Positions 34,900 to 46,823 of a stretch of DNA of 64,000 nt are shown here, piece after piece. Under the pieces are notes generated by a model that saw nothing but the letters and a program-made list of their open reading frames with translations, made no database searches and was not told where the DNA came from. The position numbers and the translations under genes were made by a program. The stretch's first letter is position 1. Each line of letters starts with the position of its first letter. The stretch spans positions 108,876,940 to 108,940,939 of the forward strand of contig OW121742.1 of assembly GCA_933228675.1 (NCBI GenBank), written 5' to 3'. This DNA is from Stomorhina lunata (taxonomy: Eukaryota; Arthropoda; Insecta; Diptera; Rhiniidae).

Positions 34900-37780
34900 A
34901 ATTTTTTTTAAGCGTCACAAAAGCTTTCAAAATATGTAAAGCTAATGCTGAAAAGCTTTACAGGCTTCATAAATCCTTAATTATAAATAAAATAAGTTGA
35001 AATAAAAAGCTTTTAAAAACTTTTCATTTAACTCTCAAATGGGCTTTGAAACCTTATTAAAAGCTTGTTTTATCACAAAGAAGGCTTATCTATGAGTTTT
35101 TAAAATTAATATTTAAAGAAGTTTATTATTAATATCATAAAAGCATTTGATTTTTTTTTAATAAAAAGTAGCTTTCGAAATAAATTAAACAAATTAAAAT
35201 AAAAAGCTTTTGACAGTTTTCCCCCAAAAAACTTCTTTATGCCACAATTTAACTCTGAAATGGGATTTGAAACCAAAAATTCAAAAAATCTTATTATAAA
35301 TCTCACAAAAGCTTTTAAGCGTTTAAAAAGGTTAAGCTTTTATAGGAATCTTATGTTTTTGATAAAAAAAATTATCCAAAATATTTTAAAAATGATTTTT
35401 GGTATCAAAAAAGCTTTGGAGCTGTGTTATATGTAAGTGTAAAGTTTTAAGAGGAATATTTATTTAGTTCTATAATAAAAGCTTCGAAAAGCTTTCGCTC
35501 AAAATGTTATTCTTAAGCCTTTTTTCACAAAAAATGTTTTTTATAACATAAGGCTCTTGAAATTTTTGTACAAATGTAAAATGTAGCTTTTAATTTTTCA
35601 AAAGCTTTCACTTATTTCAATAATTTGAAGCTTATTTTTCTTAACTTGGGTTAATTTTGGATACAAAAACTTATAAATTTAGCCAACAATAGTAATTCTA
35701 AGATTTTTGTACTAAAAGCTTTCTTGCAAGAAAAGCTTTTTTCAATAGTTTTTTTTTTATTAAAATACATTTTAATAATAAATGCTTTAAAATGAAATTG
35801 TAAATTGTAAAATTTTTTCCATTTCGGAGATAAAAACGTTTACTTTAAATGAAGATTTAATATTTATTTCGAAATGAAGCTTTTACTCGAAATTTAGATA
35901 AGAAGATTGATTATTTAATTTAGAAAATTATTAATAACAAACGGCTCTTAAAATTGCAGCAACTCAAAAAAGCTTCTTAGCTTTCAATGCTTTTCAAGCT
36001 TTAACTCATTTTTTTTATAAAAGCTTTCGCTTAAGAAAAGCTTTTTTACAATTTATTTATTTATTATTTATTTTTATTACATTTCTAAGAATAATTACTT
36101 TAAAGTTCAATTTCAAATAAGTTTTTTCTTAATATAGGTAGTGAAAGCTTTTACTAAGGGTGAACATTTTGATATTATTTTAAGTGGAAATATTTTTTTA
36201 AAGCTTCAAAAAGCTTTTACTCTAAATTTAAGTTTAACAGAATTAAGAAGTGTTTTTAATAACAAACGGGTCCTAAATTTGATGTACGAAACAAAATAAG
36301 CTTCAAGCTTCAGGTTCAAAAAGCTTTTACTTGAGAATAAAAATGTATTTTTGTCTTATCTTTGTTTCATTTTTGATACAAAAACCTATAAATTCAAGTT
36401 TAATTGAATTCAGAAGTGTTTTTAATAACAAACGGGTCCTAAATTTGATGTACAAAACTAAATGAGCTTTTCAACTTTAAAAGCTTTTTTACCTGAGAGT
36501 AAAAATTTATTTTTTTTTCTAATCTTAGTTTAATTTTTGATGCAAAAACCTATATATTGAGGTTTTAATGACACTTCTACTATGATGTTAACAAAAGCTT
36601 TCAAAAGCTCAAACTTAAGAAAAGCTTTTTTACCAGTTTTTTTTGATTTTTTTGTTAATATTAAGTAAAAATTGCTTTTGAAACTTAATTTTTTTACTTA
36701 GGTAGTGAAAGCTTTTACTAAATTATAAATACTTATAAAAGCTCCAAAAAGCTTTTACTCAAAATTCAAGTTTAATTGAATTCAGAAGTGTTTTTCATAA
36801 CAAACAGGTAATTAATTTGATGTATGAAACTAAATGAGATTTTCAAGTTCAAAAAGCTTTTACCTGCGATTAAAAATGTATTTTTTCTTATCTTGGTTTA
36901 ATTTTTGATACAAAAATCTATATATTGAGGTTTTAATAACAATTATACTATGATGTTGATAAAAGCTTTCAAAAGCTCCCACTTAAGAAAAGCTTTTTTA
37001 ACAGTTTTTTGGATTTTTTTTGTTAATATTAAGTAAATATTGCTTTTGAAACTTAATTTTTTTACTTAGGTAGTGAAAGCTTTTACTAAATTATAAATAC
37101 TTATAAAAGTTCCAAAAAGCTTTTAGTCAAAACTTAAGTTTAATTGAATTTAGAAGTGGTTTTATTAACAAACGGATCCTAAATTTGATGTACGAAACTA
37201 AATGAGCTTCTCATGTTCAAAAAGCTTTTACTTGAGAATAAAAATATTTTTTTTTCTTATCTTGATTTAATTTTTGATAAAAAAAACCTATAAATTCAGG
37301 TTTAAAGAACAATTCTACTATGATGATTATAAAAGCTATCAAAAGCTCCCATTTAAGGAAAGCTTTTTTTAAGTGTTTTTACTTGAGAATAAAAATTATT
37401 TTTTTTTCTTATCTTGGTTTAATTTTTGAAACAAAAACCTATAGATTCAGATTTTAATAACAATTATACTATGAAGTTTATGAAAGCTTTTGAAAGCTCC
37501 CACTTAAGAAAAGCTTTTTTTTAACAGTTTTTACTTGAGAATAAAAATGTTTTTTTTCTTATATTGGTTTAATTTTTGACACAAAACCTATATATTCAGG
37601 TTTCAATAACAATTATTCTATGATGCTTATGAAAGCTGTTGAAAGCTCCCACTTAAGAAAAGCTTTTTTTACCAGTTTTTTGATTTTTTTTTGTTAATAT
37701 TAAGTAAAAACTGCTTTTCAAACTTAATTTTTTTTTGTTTATTTAGGTAATGAAAGCTTTTACTTAAAATGAAGATTTAA
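34900..37780. repeat. aagctttt-rich degenerate repeat region, block 2
   Basis: Repeats with units of roughly 200-450 bp. Recurring words are gaagtgtttttaataacaaa, cgggtcctaaatttgatgta, aaagctttcaaaagctccca and cttaagaaaagcttttttac. Copies are clear at 36230-37700. Not coding. Confidence 0.7.
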
Positions 37781-39480
37781 ATTTGCTTTAAGAATCCAAC
37801 TACTTTCTAAAGGTCATTATCTTTCATTTGAAATCCTAGGAATTTGCTCCATAGTAATTTCAGTTTTCCCTGGAGTTATTTTTTTTTCTCAACTATTTTC
37901 TAGTCTATTTTTTTTTTTTTTTTTGTACAAAAAACAAATTTGAAATGATTTTCCATTAATCTTACGAGCCCTGACAAATGAGGTTGTTCTTATGATGGGA
38001 AGGAATAATGTTTAAGAGCTACAAACATTTGAGTGATTGAAGTCCATTCGAACGAAGTAAGACCGAATAAAAAAGCCATAAACTTTAATTTTGACAAATT
38101 GTTAAAGATTTTTCACAGCCAAAAGACAAAACAAACTTAAACGTAACGAGAAACAATAAAATATTTGAAAGAAATAATAAAAAAAATTTTTTGGACGAAC
38201 AAAAAACTCCCACCAAAATCACAAAAAAAAAACATGAACATTATGAAAATTTAAGGAGGGACAGACAATCGAACAATACCACGAATTGTTTAACTGAAGT
38301 AATGAGTGTAAATTTGGCTTAAAGGCGTTTTAGAATGAAAATTATTTGAATGAAATGTTGAAAAAGAGGTGGTCAAAAATGAATTTAAAATAAATTTCTT
38401 GTTAGAAAAAGAGGTAGACCAAGGGACGGACTGAAAAATAAACAACAATAAATAAACAATTGAATAAATTTTAAGTTAAAACACAAGAAATTTGTATATA
38501 TATTTTGTAGGAAAAATAAATTTATGCAAAAAAAAAACTGTTAAGAAATTTTGAATAGTAAGGAAATTAACCCTAAAATGTATGAGGGTCCGGAAAAGAT
38601 CTTATAAATCTTGGGTGTTAGAAGATTTTAATTTACTAGAATTTAGAATCGTGTCTAGTTCTAGATCTTAAAAGCTTTGGTATGATAAAGTTTTGTACTT
38701 TTAGCACAAAACTTTGTCTGTTCTTTTAAGGGTTAAGAAATCTTCTTAATGGCTGTGATTATTGCAGCGTTTGAAAAAGCCAGCCCATTTTTCTTCTTAA
38801 ATTTTAAAAGACATATTTCATTGCTCTCCAGCTTTTAATGGCTTTTTTAAATATACAGTTTAAAAAACAATTTTAAAAGCTCACCTTTTATGTTAATTAC
38901 TTTAACGCATTATAAATTATATTCTTACAAAAGTTTAAGTCCGAAATAGAACCTCAACTCTTTCTTTTTTATTTGTATTTCATGCCAGACTAGTTCTTTT
39001 ATTTTAATATGTAAATTTAAATTTCTTAAGTGTTTTATTCCAAAGTGGGTGTAGTTTTCTGTTGAAGTGCTTATTTCCTATTTTTTTTATTTTGTCAGAT
39101 ATTATTTCTAAAAAACAGAAAAATTTGCATAAATGCGTAGTTTAAATAAATTATGCAAAACGCAAGAATTGTACGGAAAAAAGTACAAAGTTAAATTTTA
39201 TTTTTACATAGACTTGTATTTTTTTAGTCCTACATCTACTCATACTCTAGGGTAGGAGTTTAAACATACAAAATTTACTAACATCTAGCAAAAAACTTAC
39301 AAAATTTCTGCCGTAAATAAATGAGCTTTCATAAGATGTTATGACAGCTGTCACGGTTTGAGATTTATTTATCATATGAACATAAATTAACAAGGAAACA
39401 CCTACGAGTGCTTGACAATTGTGATTGTTGCAACAATTAAAATGATAATAAAAAAACATTCAAAGAAAATAAATCGTAAA
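37780..39480. other. Intron without recognised repeat
   Basis: About 1.7 kb of AT-rich intron between two aagctttt-rich regions. A minus-strand open frame near 39247-39459 has no domain and no splice or start context that would make it credible. Confidence 0.5.
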
Positions 39481-39489
39481 AGTTTAAAA

Positions 39490-41110
39490 CAAAAAGTTTA
39501 AGAAAGTTTTTTCTTACAAAACTTTGTCTAAAAGCTCTTAAACAAAAGAAGAATTTTGTTAACATTGAGTCAGAAAGTCTAATAAATTGAATTCAACGAC
39601 AAAATGGGGTATATCTAGAAAAGCGCTATGAAAGCTTTACAATTTCGATGTTAAATAAAGCAAGTTTTTGTCAAGTTTGCCTATTAATCTAAATATTTTT
39701 TTAAAAACTAGATATTAAAAACTTTTTATACAAAAGCTTTAAAAAGCTTCCAGAAAATATTATTAATTTTAAGCTTTTAAAGCTAATTTTTTGTTAAGTT
39801 TTTATAATAATATAAATATTAAGTAAAAACCGGATGTTGCAGGCTTTTTATATAAAAGCTTTTAAAAGCTCCCACAAATTGTAAATCATTTTAAGCTTTT
39901 AAAGCTAATGTTTTAAATAATAATATAAATAAAAAGTTAAGAACTAGATGTTGCAAACATTTTATATAAAAGCTTTAAAAAGCTCCCATAAAATGTTACT
40001 TATTTTCAGCTTTTAAAGTTTATTTTTGTTAAGTTTATATTTTAAAAGCTTTTATATAAAAAATTCGCAACATCTAGCTTTTAACCTACTATTTATATTA
40101 TTAAATAGTAGGTTAAAAGTTAGATGTTGCGAATTTTTTATATAAAAGCTTTTAAAAGCTCTCGAAAAAATGAACTCATTTTATAATTTTAAAGCTTATT
40201 TTTTGTAAATCATAGTAAAAAAAATGTGCAGGTAAAAATTATATTTTCAAAAGTTTTTCAAATTAAGCTTTTTCTTAAGCTGAATACAAAAAAAATACAA
40301 AACTTTGCCTAAAAGTTCTTGAACAAAAGATGAATTTAGCTTATTTTAAGTCAGAATGTCTAATTAAGATTAAATATACCTAAAAATCGTGTATATCTAG
40401 AAAAGCTCTATGAAAGCTTTCTAACTTCTATGTTAAATAAAGCAAGTTTTTGTGAAGCTTAATTATTAGTCCTAATAATTTGTTATATACTAGATATTAA
40501 GAACTTTTTTATGAAAGCTTAAAAAAACTCCCCTAAAATAATGCTAATTTTAAGCTTTCAAAGCTTTTTTTTTGTTAAGTTTGTTTAATAATTTAAATAG
40601 GAAGTTAAAAACTAGATGTTGCGAGCTTTTTATAAAAAAGCTTTCAAAAGCTCCTAAATAATTTCACTCATTTTAAGCTTTTTGTTAAGTTTTTATAATA
40701 ATATAAATATGAAGTTAGATATTGCGAGCTTTTTATACAAAAACTTTCAAAAGCTCTCGAAAAATGTAACTCATTTTAAGCTTTTAAAGCTCAGTTTTGT
40801 TAAGTTAGTATAACAATATAATTAGAAAGTTAAAAACAATATGTTGCGAACTTTTTATACAAAAGCTTTTAAAAGCTCCTGAAAAATGTAACATATTTTA
40901 AGCTTTTAAAGCTTATTTTTGTTAACTTTATATAATTATATACAAAATAATATAAATAGTAAGTGTAGAACTAGACATTGAGAACTTTTTATATTAAAGC
41001 TTTTAAAAGCTCCAGAAACATTTAACTCATTGTAAGCCTGAACAGCTAATTTTTATGCTAACCAATGACAAAACACAGAAAACCGACAAAAATGTGCAGA
41101 TTTAACAAAA
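39490..41110 (+). repeat. ~130-180-bp tandem repeat with agatgttgcga and aaagctttcaaaagctcc
   Basis: About nine diverged units, each with aaaaactagatgttgcgaac, tttttatacaaaagctttca, aaagctcc, then atttaagcttttaaagct and gttaagtttttataataata. It includes an inverted pair of units forming a hairpin (40041-40156). Confidence 0.75.
40041..40156. repeat. Snap-back hairpin, 55-bp arms
   Basis: Arms 40041-40095 and 40102-40156 are complementary over 55 bases with one mismatch, separated by the 6-base loop tattat. The arms are one repeat unit (including gcgaattttttatataaaag) in opposite orientations. Confidence 0.93.
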
Positions 41111-41867
41111 TTTTTGCAAAAGCTTTTACAAAGCTCACCAAATGCTCCATGCAATTTTTTTTTTAATTTTGCTTTCTTCTGGAGTTAGTTACAAAAATTT
41201 AAAAATGAACGCAATTATGTCATGTAAATGCTCTATTTAAGAATGTGTGAACTACTGTGAAAGCTTTTTTTGCATAATAATAAAGCTTTTTATAATTTTA
41301 AACTTAAGTTTATTTTATTTTTCTTAAAATTTCCTGAAATAGATTCTAAAATCGCACAAGAATAAGTTTAATTTGTGAAAAACTCAAAAGCTCATTAAAA
41401 GCTTTTTTCGATTTTTGATAAATATTGCTAAAAATATAGGTAAACCAATTAATTTGGTATAAATCAATGAAAATATTCTGAAAATTATCGAAAATGAGTA
41501 ACTAAAACTTAATTTATACAAAAACTTTAAAAAAGCTCACCAAAGTAAAAAAAAAAACTCTTTCGATTATTATTTTTTTGTTCAAGTTCTTTTTTATCAC
41601 AAAACCTCTTGAATCTAAGTCTAAAATCGCATTAGAATAAGTTTAATTTGTGAAAAATTAAAAAGCTCTTTAAAAGCTTTTCGCTTATTAATCGCTGTAG
41701 CAGTTTTAAGAAAGATGTTACACGTAAAATTTCTTAGTTATAAAAAACAGATTTTAAAAATTCTAATGTTAATTAAAATTTATGCTTAAAGCTTTCATCC
41801 AAAGCTAAAGCTTTTGAAAATTTGCAAAAGATTATAGGTTTAAACATCTATTTTTTGTTTTTTTTAG
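41111..41867. other. aagctttt-containing intron segment
   Basis: Scattered aagctttt words but no clear period. No gene seen. Confidence 0.45.
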
Positions 41868-43795
41868 GGTTAAATTTTTGCCCACTTTTTCGATAGAAAA
41901 ACCTACTAAAACCCACTTTTTCTATGATAAAACTACTAACGCCCACTTTTCCTATAGAAAAAAACCTACTAACGCCCACTTTTTCTATAGAAAACCCACT
42001 AACGCCCGCTTTTTCTATAGAAAAACCTGCTAACGCCCACTTTGGCTATAGAAAAACCTACCAACGCCCACTTTTTCTATAGAAAAACTTACCTATTCCC
42101 ACTTTTTTTATAGAAAAACTTACCTATTCCCATTTTTTTTATAGAAAAACCTAAAACTACTAACGCCCACTTTTCCTATAGAAAAAACCTACTAACGCCC
42201 ACTTTTTCTATAGAAAACCTACTAACGCCCACTTTTTCTATAGAAAAACCTACTAATGCCCACTTTTGCTATAGAAAAACGTACTAACGCCCACTTTTTC
42301 TATAGAAAACCTACTAACGCATACTTTTTCTATAGAAAAACCTACTAATGCCCATTTTTTCTATAGAAAAAACTACTAACGCCCATTTTTTCTATAGAAA
42401 AATCTACTAACGCCCACTTTTTCTATAAAAAAAACCTACTAAGGCCCACTTTTTTTTATAGAAAAACCTACTACGGCCCACTTTTTCTATAGAACAAACT
42501 ACTGACGCCCACTTTTTCTATAGAAAAACCTACTTACGCCCAATTTTCTTTAGAAAAAACTACTAACGCCCATTTTTTCTATAGAAAAATATACTAATGC
42601 CCACTTTTTCTATAGAAAAACCTACTAAGGCCCACTTTTTTTATAGAAAAACCTACTAAGGCCCACTTTTTCTATAGAACAACCTATTGACGCCCACTTT
42701 TTCTATAGAAAAATATGCTAACGCATTCTTTTACAATGGAAAAACTTACTAACGGCCACTTTTTCTATCGAAAAACCTACTAACGCCCACTTTTTCTATC
42801 GAAAAACCTACTAACGCCCACTTTTTCTATAGAAAAACCTACTAACGTCTACTTTTTTCATAGAAAGACCTACTAACGCCTACTTTTTATATATAAAAAC
42901 CTACTAACGCCCACTTTTTCTTTAGAAAAAACTACTAACGCCCATTTTTTCTATAGAAAAATATACTAATGCCCACTTTTTCTATAGATAAACCTACTAA
43001 GGCTCACTTTTTTTATAGAAAAACCTACTAAGGCCCACTTTTTCTATAGAACAACCTACTGACGCCCACTTTTTCTCTAGAAAAATATACTAACGCATTC
43101 TTTTACAATGGAAAAACTTACTAACGGCCACTTTTTCTATCGAAAAACCTACTAACGCCCACTTTTTCTATCGAAAAACCTACTAACGCCCACTTTTTCT
43201 ATAGAAAAACCTACTAACGCCTACTTTTTTCATAGAAAAACCTACTAACGCCTACTTTTTATATATAAAAACCTACTAACGCCCACTTTTTCTATAGAAA
43301 AACTTACTAACGCCCACCTTTTCTATATAAAGACATACTAACGCCTACTTTTTCTATAGAAAAACCTACTACCGCCCACTTTTTCTATAGAAAAACTTAC
43401 CTTTTCCCACTTTTTTATAGAAAAACCTATTAACGCCCACTTTTTCTATAGAAACTCCTACTAACGCCCACTCTTTCTATAGAAAAACTTACAAACGCCC
43501 ACTTTTTCTATAGAAAATCCTGCTAACGCCCACTTTTTCTATAGAAAAATCTACTAATGTCCACTTTTTCTATAGCAAAAACCTGCTAACACCCACTTTT
43601 TCTATAGAAAAACCTATTAACGCCCACTTTTACAATAGAAAAACTTACTAACGCCCACTTTTTCTAAAGAAAAACTTTTTTATATATAAAAAAAATGCTA
43701 ACGCCCACTTTTCCTATAGAAAACCCTACTAACGCCCCCTTTTTTATAGAAAAACTTATGAACGCCTACTTTATCTATAGAAAATCCTACAGTTG
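41868..43795 (+). repeat. 31-bp minisatellite (cctactaacgcccactt type)
   Basis: About 60 copies of a 31-bp unit, cctactaacgcccacttttt followed by ctatagaaaaa. The unit holds the 16-bp perfect palindrome tttttctatagaaaaa. Variants include aaggcccac, acgcattcttttacaatgg and ctatcgaaaaa. A 372-bp block (12 units) is duplicated. It stops about 125 bases before the fz exon at 43918. Confidence 0.95.
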
Positions 43796-43917
43796 ATTAC
43801 TTCTTTAAAAGATTCGTATACAAATTGTTTGGATTTATGTGGAGTCGATTAAAAATTGATTCTTAAAATAAAAATTTGAGACAACCAAATAATTATAATT
43901 TATTTTTTCTCTTCCAG

Positions 43918-44112
43918 GTTCTCACCTTTTTAATTGATTCCTCACGTTTTCGCTATCCCGAAAGGGCCATTGTCTTTTTGGCTGTCTGCTATCTAGTAGT
44001 GGGCTGTGCTTATGTAGCCGGTTTAGGAGCTGGCGACTCAGTATCATGCCGTGAACCCTTTCCACCACCAGTAAGACTTGGCAGACTACAAATGATGTCC
44101 ACCATAACACAG
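43918..44112 (+). CDS. fz: frizzled, internal exon (end of TM1, TM2, first extracellular loop)
   Basis: This 195-base exon encodes 65 residues, phase 0 at both ends. It starts VLTFLIDSSRFRYPER, which is the end of TM1 and the first intracellular loop with its basic RFRYPER segment. TM2 follows (AIVFLAVCYLVVGCAYVAG), then an extracellular loop with a conserved cysteine (SVSCREPF), and it ends LQMMSTITQ. The acceptor is a strong pyrimidine tract plus ccag before 43918, and the donor is gtttgt at 44113. The open frame runs on into the 112-bp intron, but the intron translation has no family similarity and the next exon continues in register. The upstream intron (24717-43917) is 19.2 kb. A 31-bp minisatellite ends about 125 bases before this exon, so the branch point and pyrimidine tract must lie between the two. 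Confidence 0.95.
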
Positions 44113-44224
44113 GTTTGTTTTCCAAATATTTTTTCCTTTCATCTTTTCAAAATTTCTCCCATTTATTTGCTGTTTATTAAATTTTCAAATTTATTATTAT
44201 ATTTTCCCCTTCCATTATTTTTAG
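44113..44224 (+). other. fz: fz short intron (112 bp)
   Basis: Minimal GT-AG intron between two fz exons: donor gtttgt, acceptor ttattattatattttcccc...ttttag. It is phase 0 and T-rich. It is the only intron in this part of the gene that holds no repeat. Confidence 0.93.
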
Positions 44225-44450
44225 GGTCATCGACAAACAACGGCCTGTACAGTTCTGTTCATGGCTTTGTATTTCTGCTGTATGGCTGCATTTGCCTGGT
44301 GGTCATGTTTGGCATTTGCTTGGTTTTTGGCTGCTGGCCTAAAATGGGGTCACGAAGCCATTGAAAATAAATCACATCTATTTCATCTGGTTGCCTGGGC
44401 AATACCAGCGTTACAAACTATTTCGGTCTTGGCATTAGCTAAAGTTGAAG
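44225..44450 (+). CDS. fz: frizzled, internal exon (TM3, second intracellular loop, TM4)
   Basis: This 226-base exon (75 codons plus one base) begins in phase 0 with GHRQTTACTVLFMALYFCCM. The cysteine near its start is the expected partner of the first-loop cysteine. TM3 and the conserved AFAWWSCLAFAWFLAAGLKW core follow, then GHEAIENKS, then TM4 (LFHLVAWAIPALQTISVLAL), ending AKVE with the first base of a Gly codon. The donor is gtgagt at 44451 and the acceptor is tttttag before 44225. The WFLAAGLKWG stretch is a hallmark of the Frizzled class. The following intron is longer than 19.5 kb and leaves the window, so TM5-TM7 and the Dishevelled-binding C-terminal tail (KTxxxW motif in the family) are not present here. 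Confidence 0.95.
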
Positions 44451-44851
44451 GTGAGTTTAAAGTTTGGACTAATCATAAATTAAAAAAAAAAGAGATTTAA
44501 AAGCCGGCTCGAGGGTGGCTTTAGAGGAAGAATCAAATGAAATAAATTAACACTTGAATTGAAGAAGTTAAGAATTTCTTGAGTTCAAAGTATCTATTTG
44601 ATATTTAACAAAGAAACGGCTAAATTACAAAAAATGTTGCAAGAAAACGTGACGAGAATTTTTGAAAAACTCACGTTCTTTTGTTTATTTAAATGAATAT
44701 GACCAGTTTAGGCTCTAAGTAAAGAGTCTAAAGGAAATTATTTTTTACTTTAAGGGGAAGTGGAGGAATTTAAAATAATTAAACACCAAATGACGCATTT
44801 TTTAAATATTTATTTTTTGTTACTTACAATTTTTATGTGTGTGGAAAAATT

Positions 44852-45675
44852 TTAAATTTTTTTCTATGAAAACCTAATTTTTTTACAGAAAAACTTAAAT
44901 TTTTCTATGAAAACCTAATTTTTTTACAGAAAAACTTAAATTTTTCTATAGAAAAACTTAAATTTTTCTATAGAAAAACTTTAATTTTTCTATAGAAAAA
45001 CTTAAATTTTTCTATAGAAAAACTTAAATTTTTCTATAGAAAAACTTAAATTTTTCTATAGAAAAACTTAAATTTTTCTATAGAAAAACTTAAATTTTTC
45101 TATAGAAAAACTTAAATTTTTCTATAGAAAAACTTTAATTTTTCTATAGAAAAACTTTAATTTTTCTATAGAAAAACTTTAATTTTTCTATAGAAAAACT
45201 TTAACTTTTCTATAGAAAAACTTTAATTTTTCTATAGAAAAACTTAAATTTTTCTATAGAAAAACTTAAATTTTTCTATAGAAAAACTTAAATTTTTCTA
45301 TAGAAAAACTTAAATTTTTCTATAGAAAAACTTAAATTTTTCTATAGAAAAACTTAAATTTTTCTATAGAAAAACTTAAATTTTTCTATAGAAAAACTTA
45401 AATTTTTCTATAGAAAAACATAAATTTTTCTATAGAAAAACTTAAATTTTTCTATAGAAAAACTTAAATTTTTCTATAGAAAAACTTAAATTTTTCTATA
45501 GAAAAACTTAAATTTTTCTATAGAAAAACTTAAATTTTTCTATAGATAAACTTAAGTTTTTCTATAGAAAAACTTACATTTTTCTATAGAAAAACTTACA
45601 TTTTTCTATAGAAAAACTTACATTTTTCTATAGAAAAACTTAAATTTGTCCAAAGAAAAACTTAAATTTGTCCAA
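44852..45675 (+). repeat. 22-bp minisatellite a (aaaaacttaaatttttctatag)
   Basis: About 37 copies of a 22-bp unit, almost homogeneous, with runs of the variant ctttaattttt (about 45121-45240) and ttacattttt (about 45560-45640). It shares tttttctatagaaaaa with the 31-bp array. It begins about 400 bases after the fz exon at 44225-44450. Confidence 0.95.
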
Positions 45676-45685
45676 AGAAAAACTT

Positions 45686-46660
45686 TCACTTTCACTTTTT
45701 CTATAGAAAAATTTCACTTTTTTTATAGAAAAATTTCACTTTTTCTATAGAAAAATTTCACTTTTTCTATAGAAAAATTTCACTTTTTCTATAGAAAAAT
45801 TTCACTTTTTCTATAGAAAAATTTCACTTTTTCTATAGAAAAATTTCACTTTTTCTATAGAAAAATTTCACTTTTTCTATAGAAAAATTTCACTTTTTCT
45901 ATAGAAAAATTTCACTTTTTCTATAGAAAAATTTCACTTTTTCTATAGAAAAATTTCACTTTTTCTATAGAAAAATTTCACTTTTTCTATAGAAAAATTT
46001 CCCTTTTTCTATAGAAAAATTTCACTTTTTCTATAGAAAAATTTCACTTTTTCTATAGAAAAATTTCACTTTTTCTATAGAAAAATTTCACTTTTTCTAT
46101 AGAAAAATTTCACTTTTTCTATAGAAAAATTTCACTTTTTCTATAGAAAAATTTCACTTTTTCTATAGAAAAATTTCACGTTTTCTATAGAAAAATTTCA
46201 CTTTTTCTATAGAAAAATTTCACTTTTTCTATAGAAAAATTTCACTTTTTCTATAGAAAAATTTCACTTTTTCTATAGAAAAATTTCACTTTTTCTATAG
46301 AAAAATTTCACTTTTTCTATAGAAAAATTTCACTTTTTCTATAGAAAAATTTCACTTTTTCTATAGAAAAATTTCACTTTTTCTATAGAAAAATTTCACT
46401 TTTTCTATAGAAAAATTTCACTTTTTCTATAGAAAAATTTCACTTTTTCTATAGAAAAATTTCACTTTTTCTATAGAAAAATTTCACTTTTTCTATAGAA
46501 AAATTTCACTTTTTCTATAGAAAAATTTCACTTTTTCTATAGAAAAATTTCACTTTTTCTATAGAAAAATTTCACTTTTTCTATAGAAAAATTTCACTTT
46601 TTCTATAGAAAAATTTCACTTTTTCTATAGAAAAATTTCACTTTTTCTATAGAAAAATTT
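45686..46660 (+). repeat. 22-bp minisatellite b (aaaaatttcactttttctatag)
   Basis: About 44 nearly identical copies with only rare single-base variants (for example tccctt near 46000 and cacgtt near 46180). It directly follows array a via a short hybrid zone (ttcactttcacttttt). Extreme homogeneity indicates recent expansion, and assembly length may be underestimated. Confidence 0.95.
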
Positions 46661-46823
46661 GAGTTTATTTTTGTTGCTAATATTTTAAGTCTTATCATTC
46701 ATTAATAATTCTTGATACTAACTAAAACTTTTGCAAGCGTGATAAATTTTTAATTTTTATTTTGTGCTCATTCATGAAGAAACACGTTTCTTCATGTCTT
46801 TTCTTGTTTACTTTACTTACTTA

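Noticed and set aside
43876..44364. A single 162-codon frame read as one protein through the short intron
   Set aside because: Residues after STITQ are intron-encoded. Good GT-AG sites at 44113 and 44224 restore the conserved Frizzled sequence.
24597..44450. Assignment of the receptor exons to fz2 or smoothened
   Set aside because: The linker and TM1 text (DCGAPCHAMFFPEKERTVLR) and the CREPFPPP loop fit Fz. As recalled, Fz2 and Smo differ clearly in these segments.
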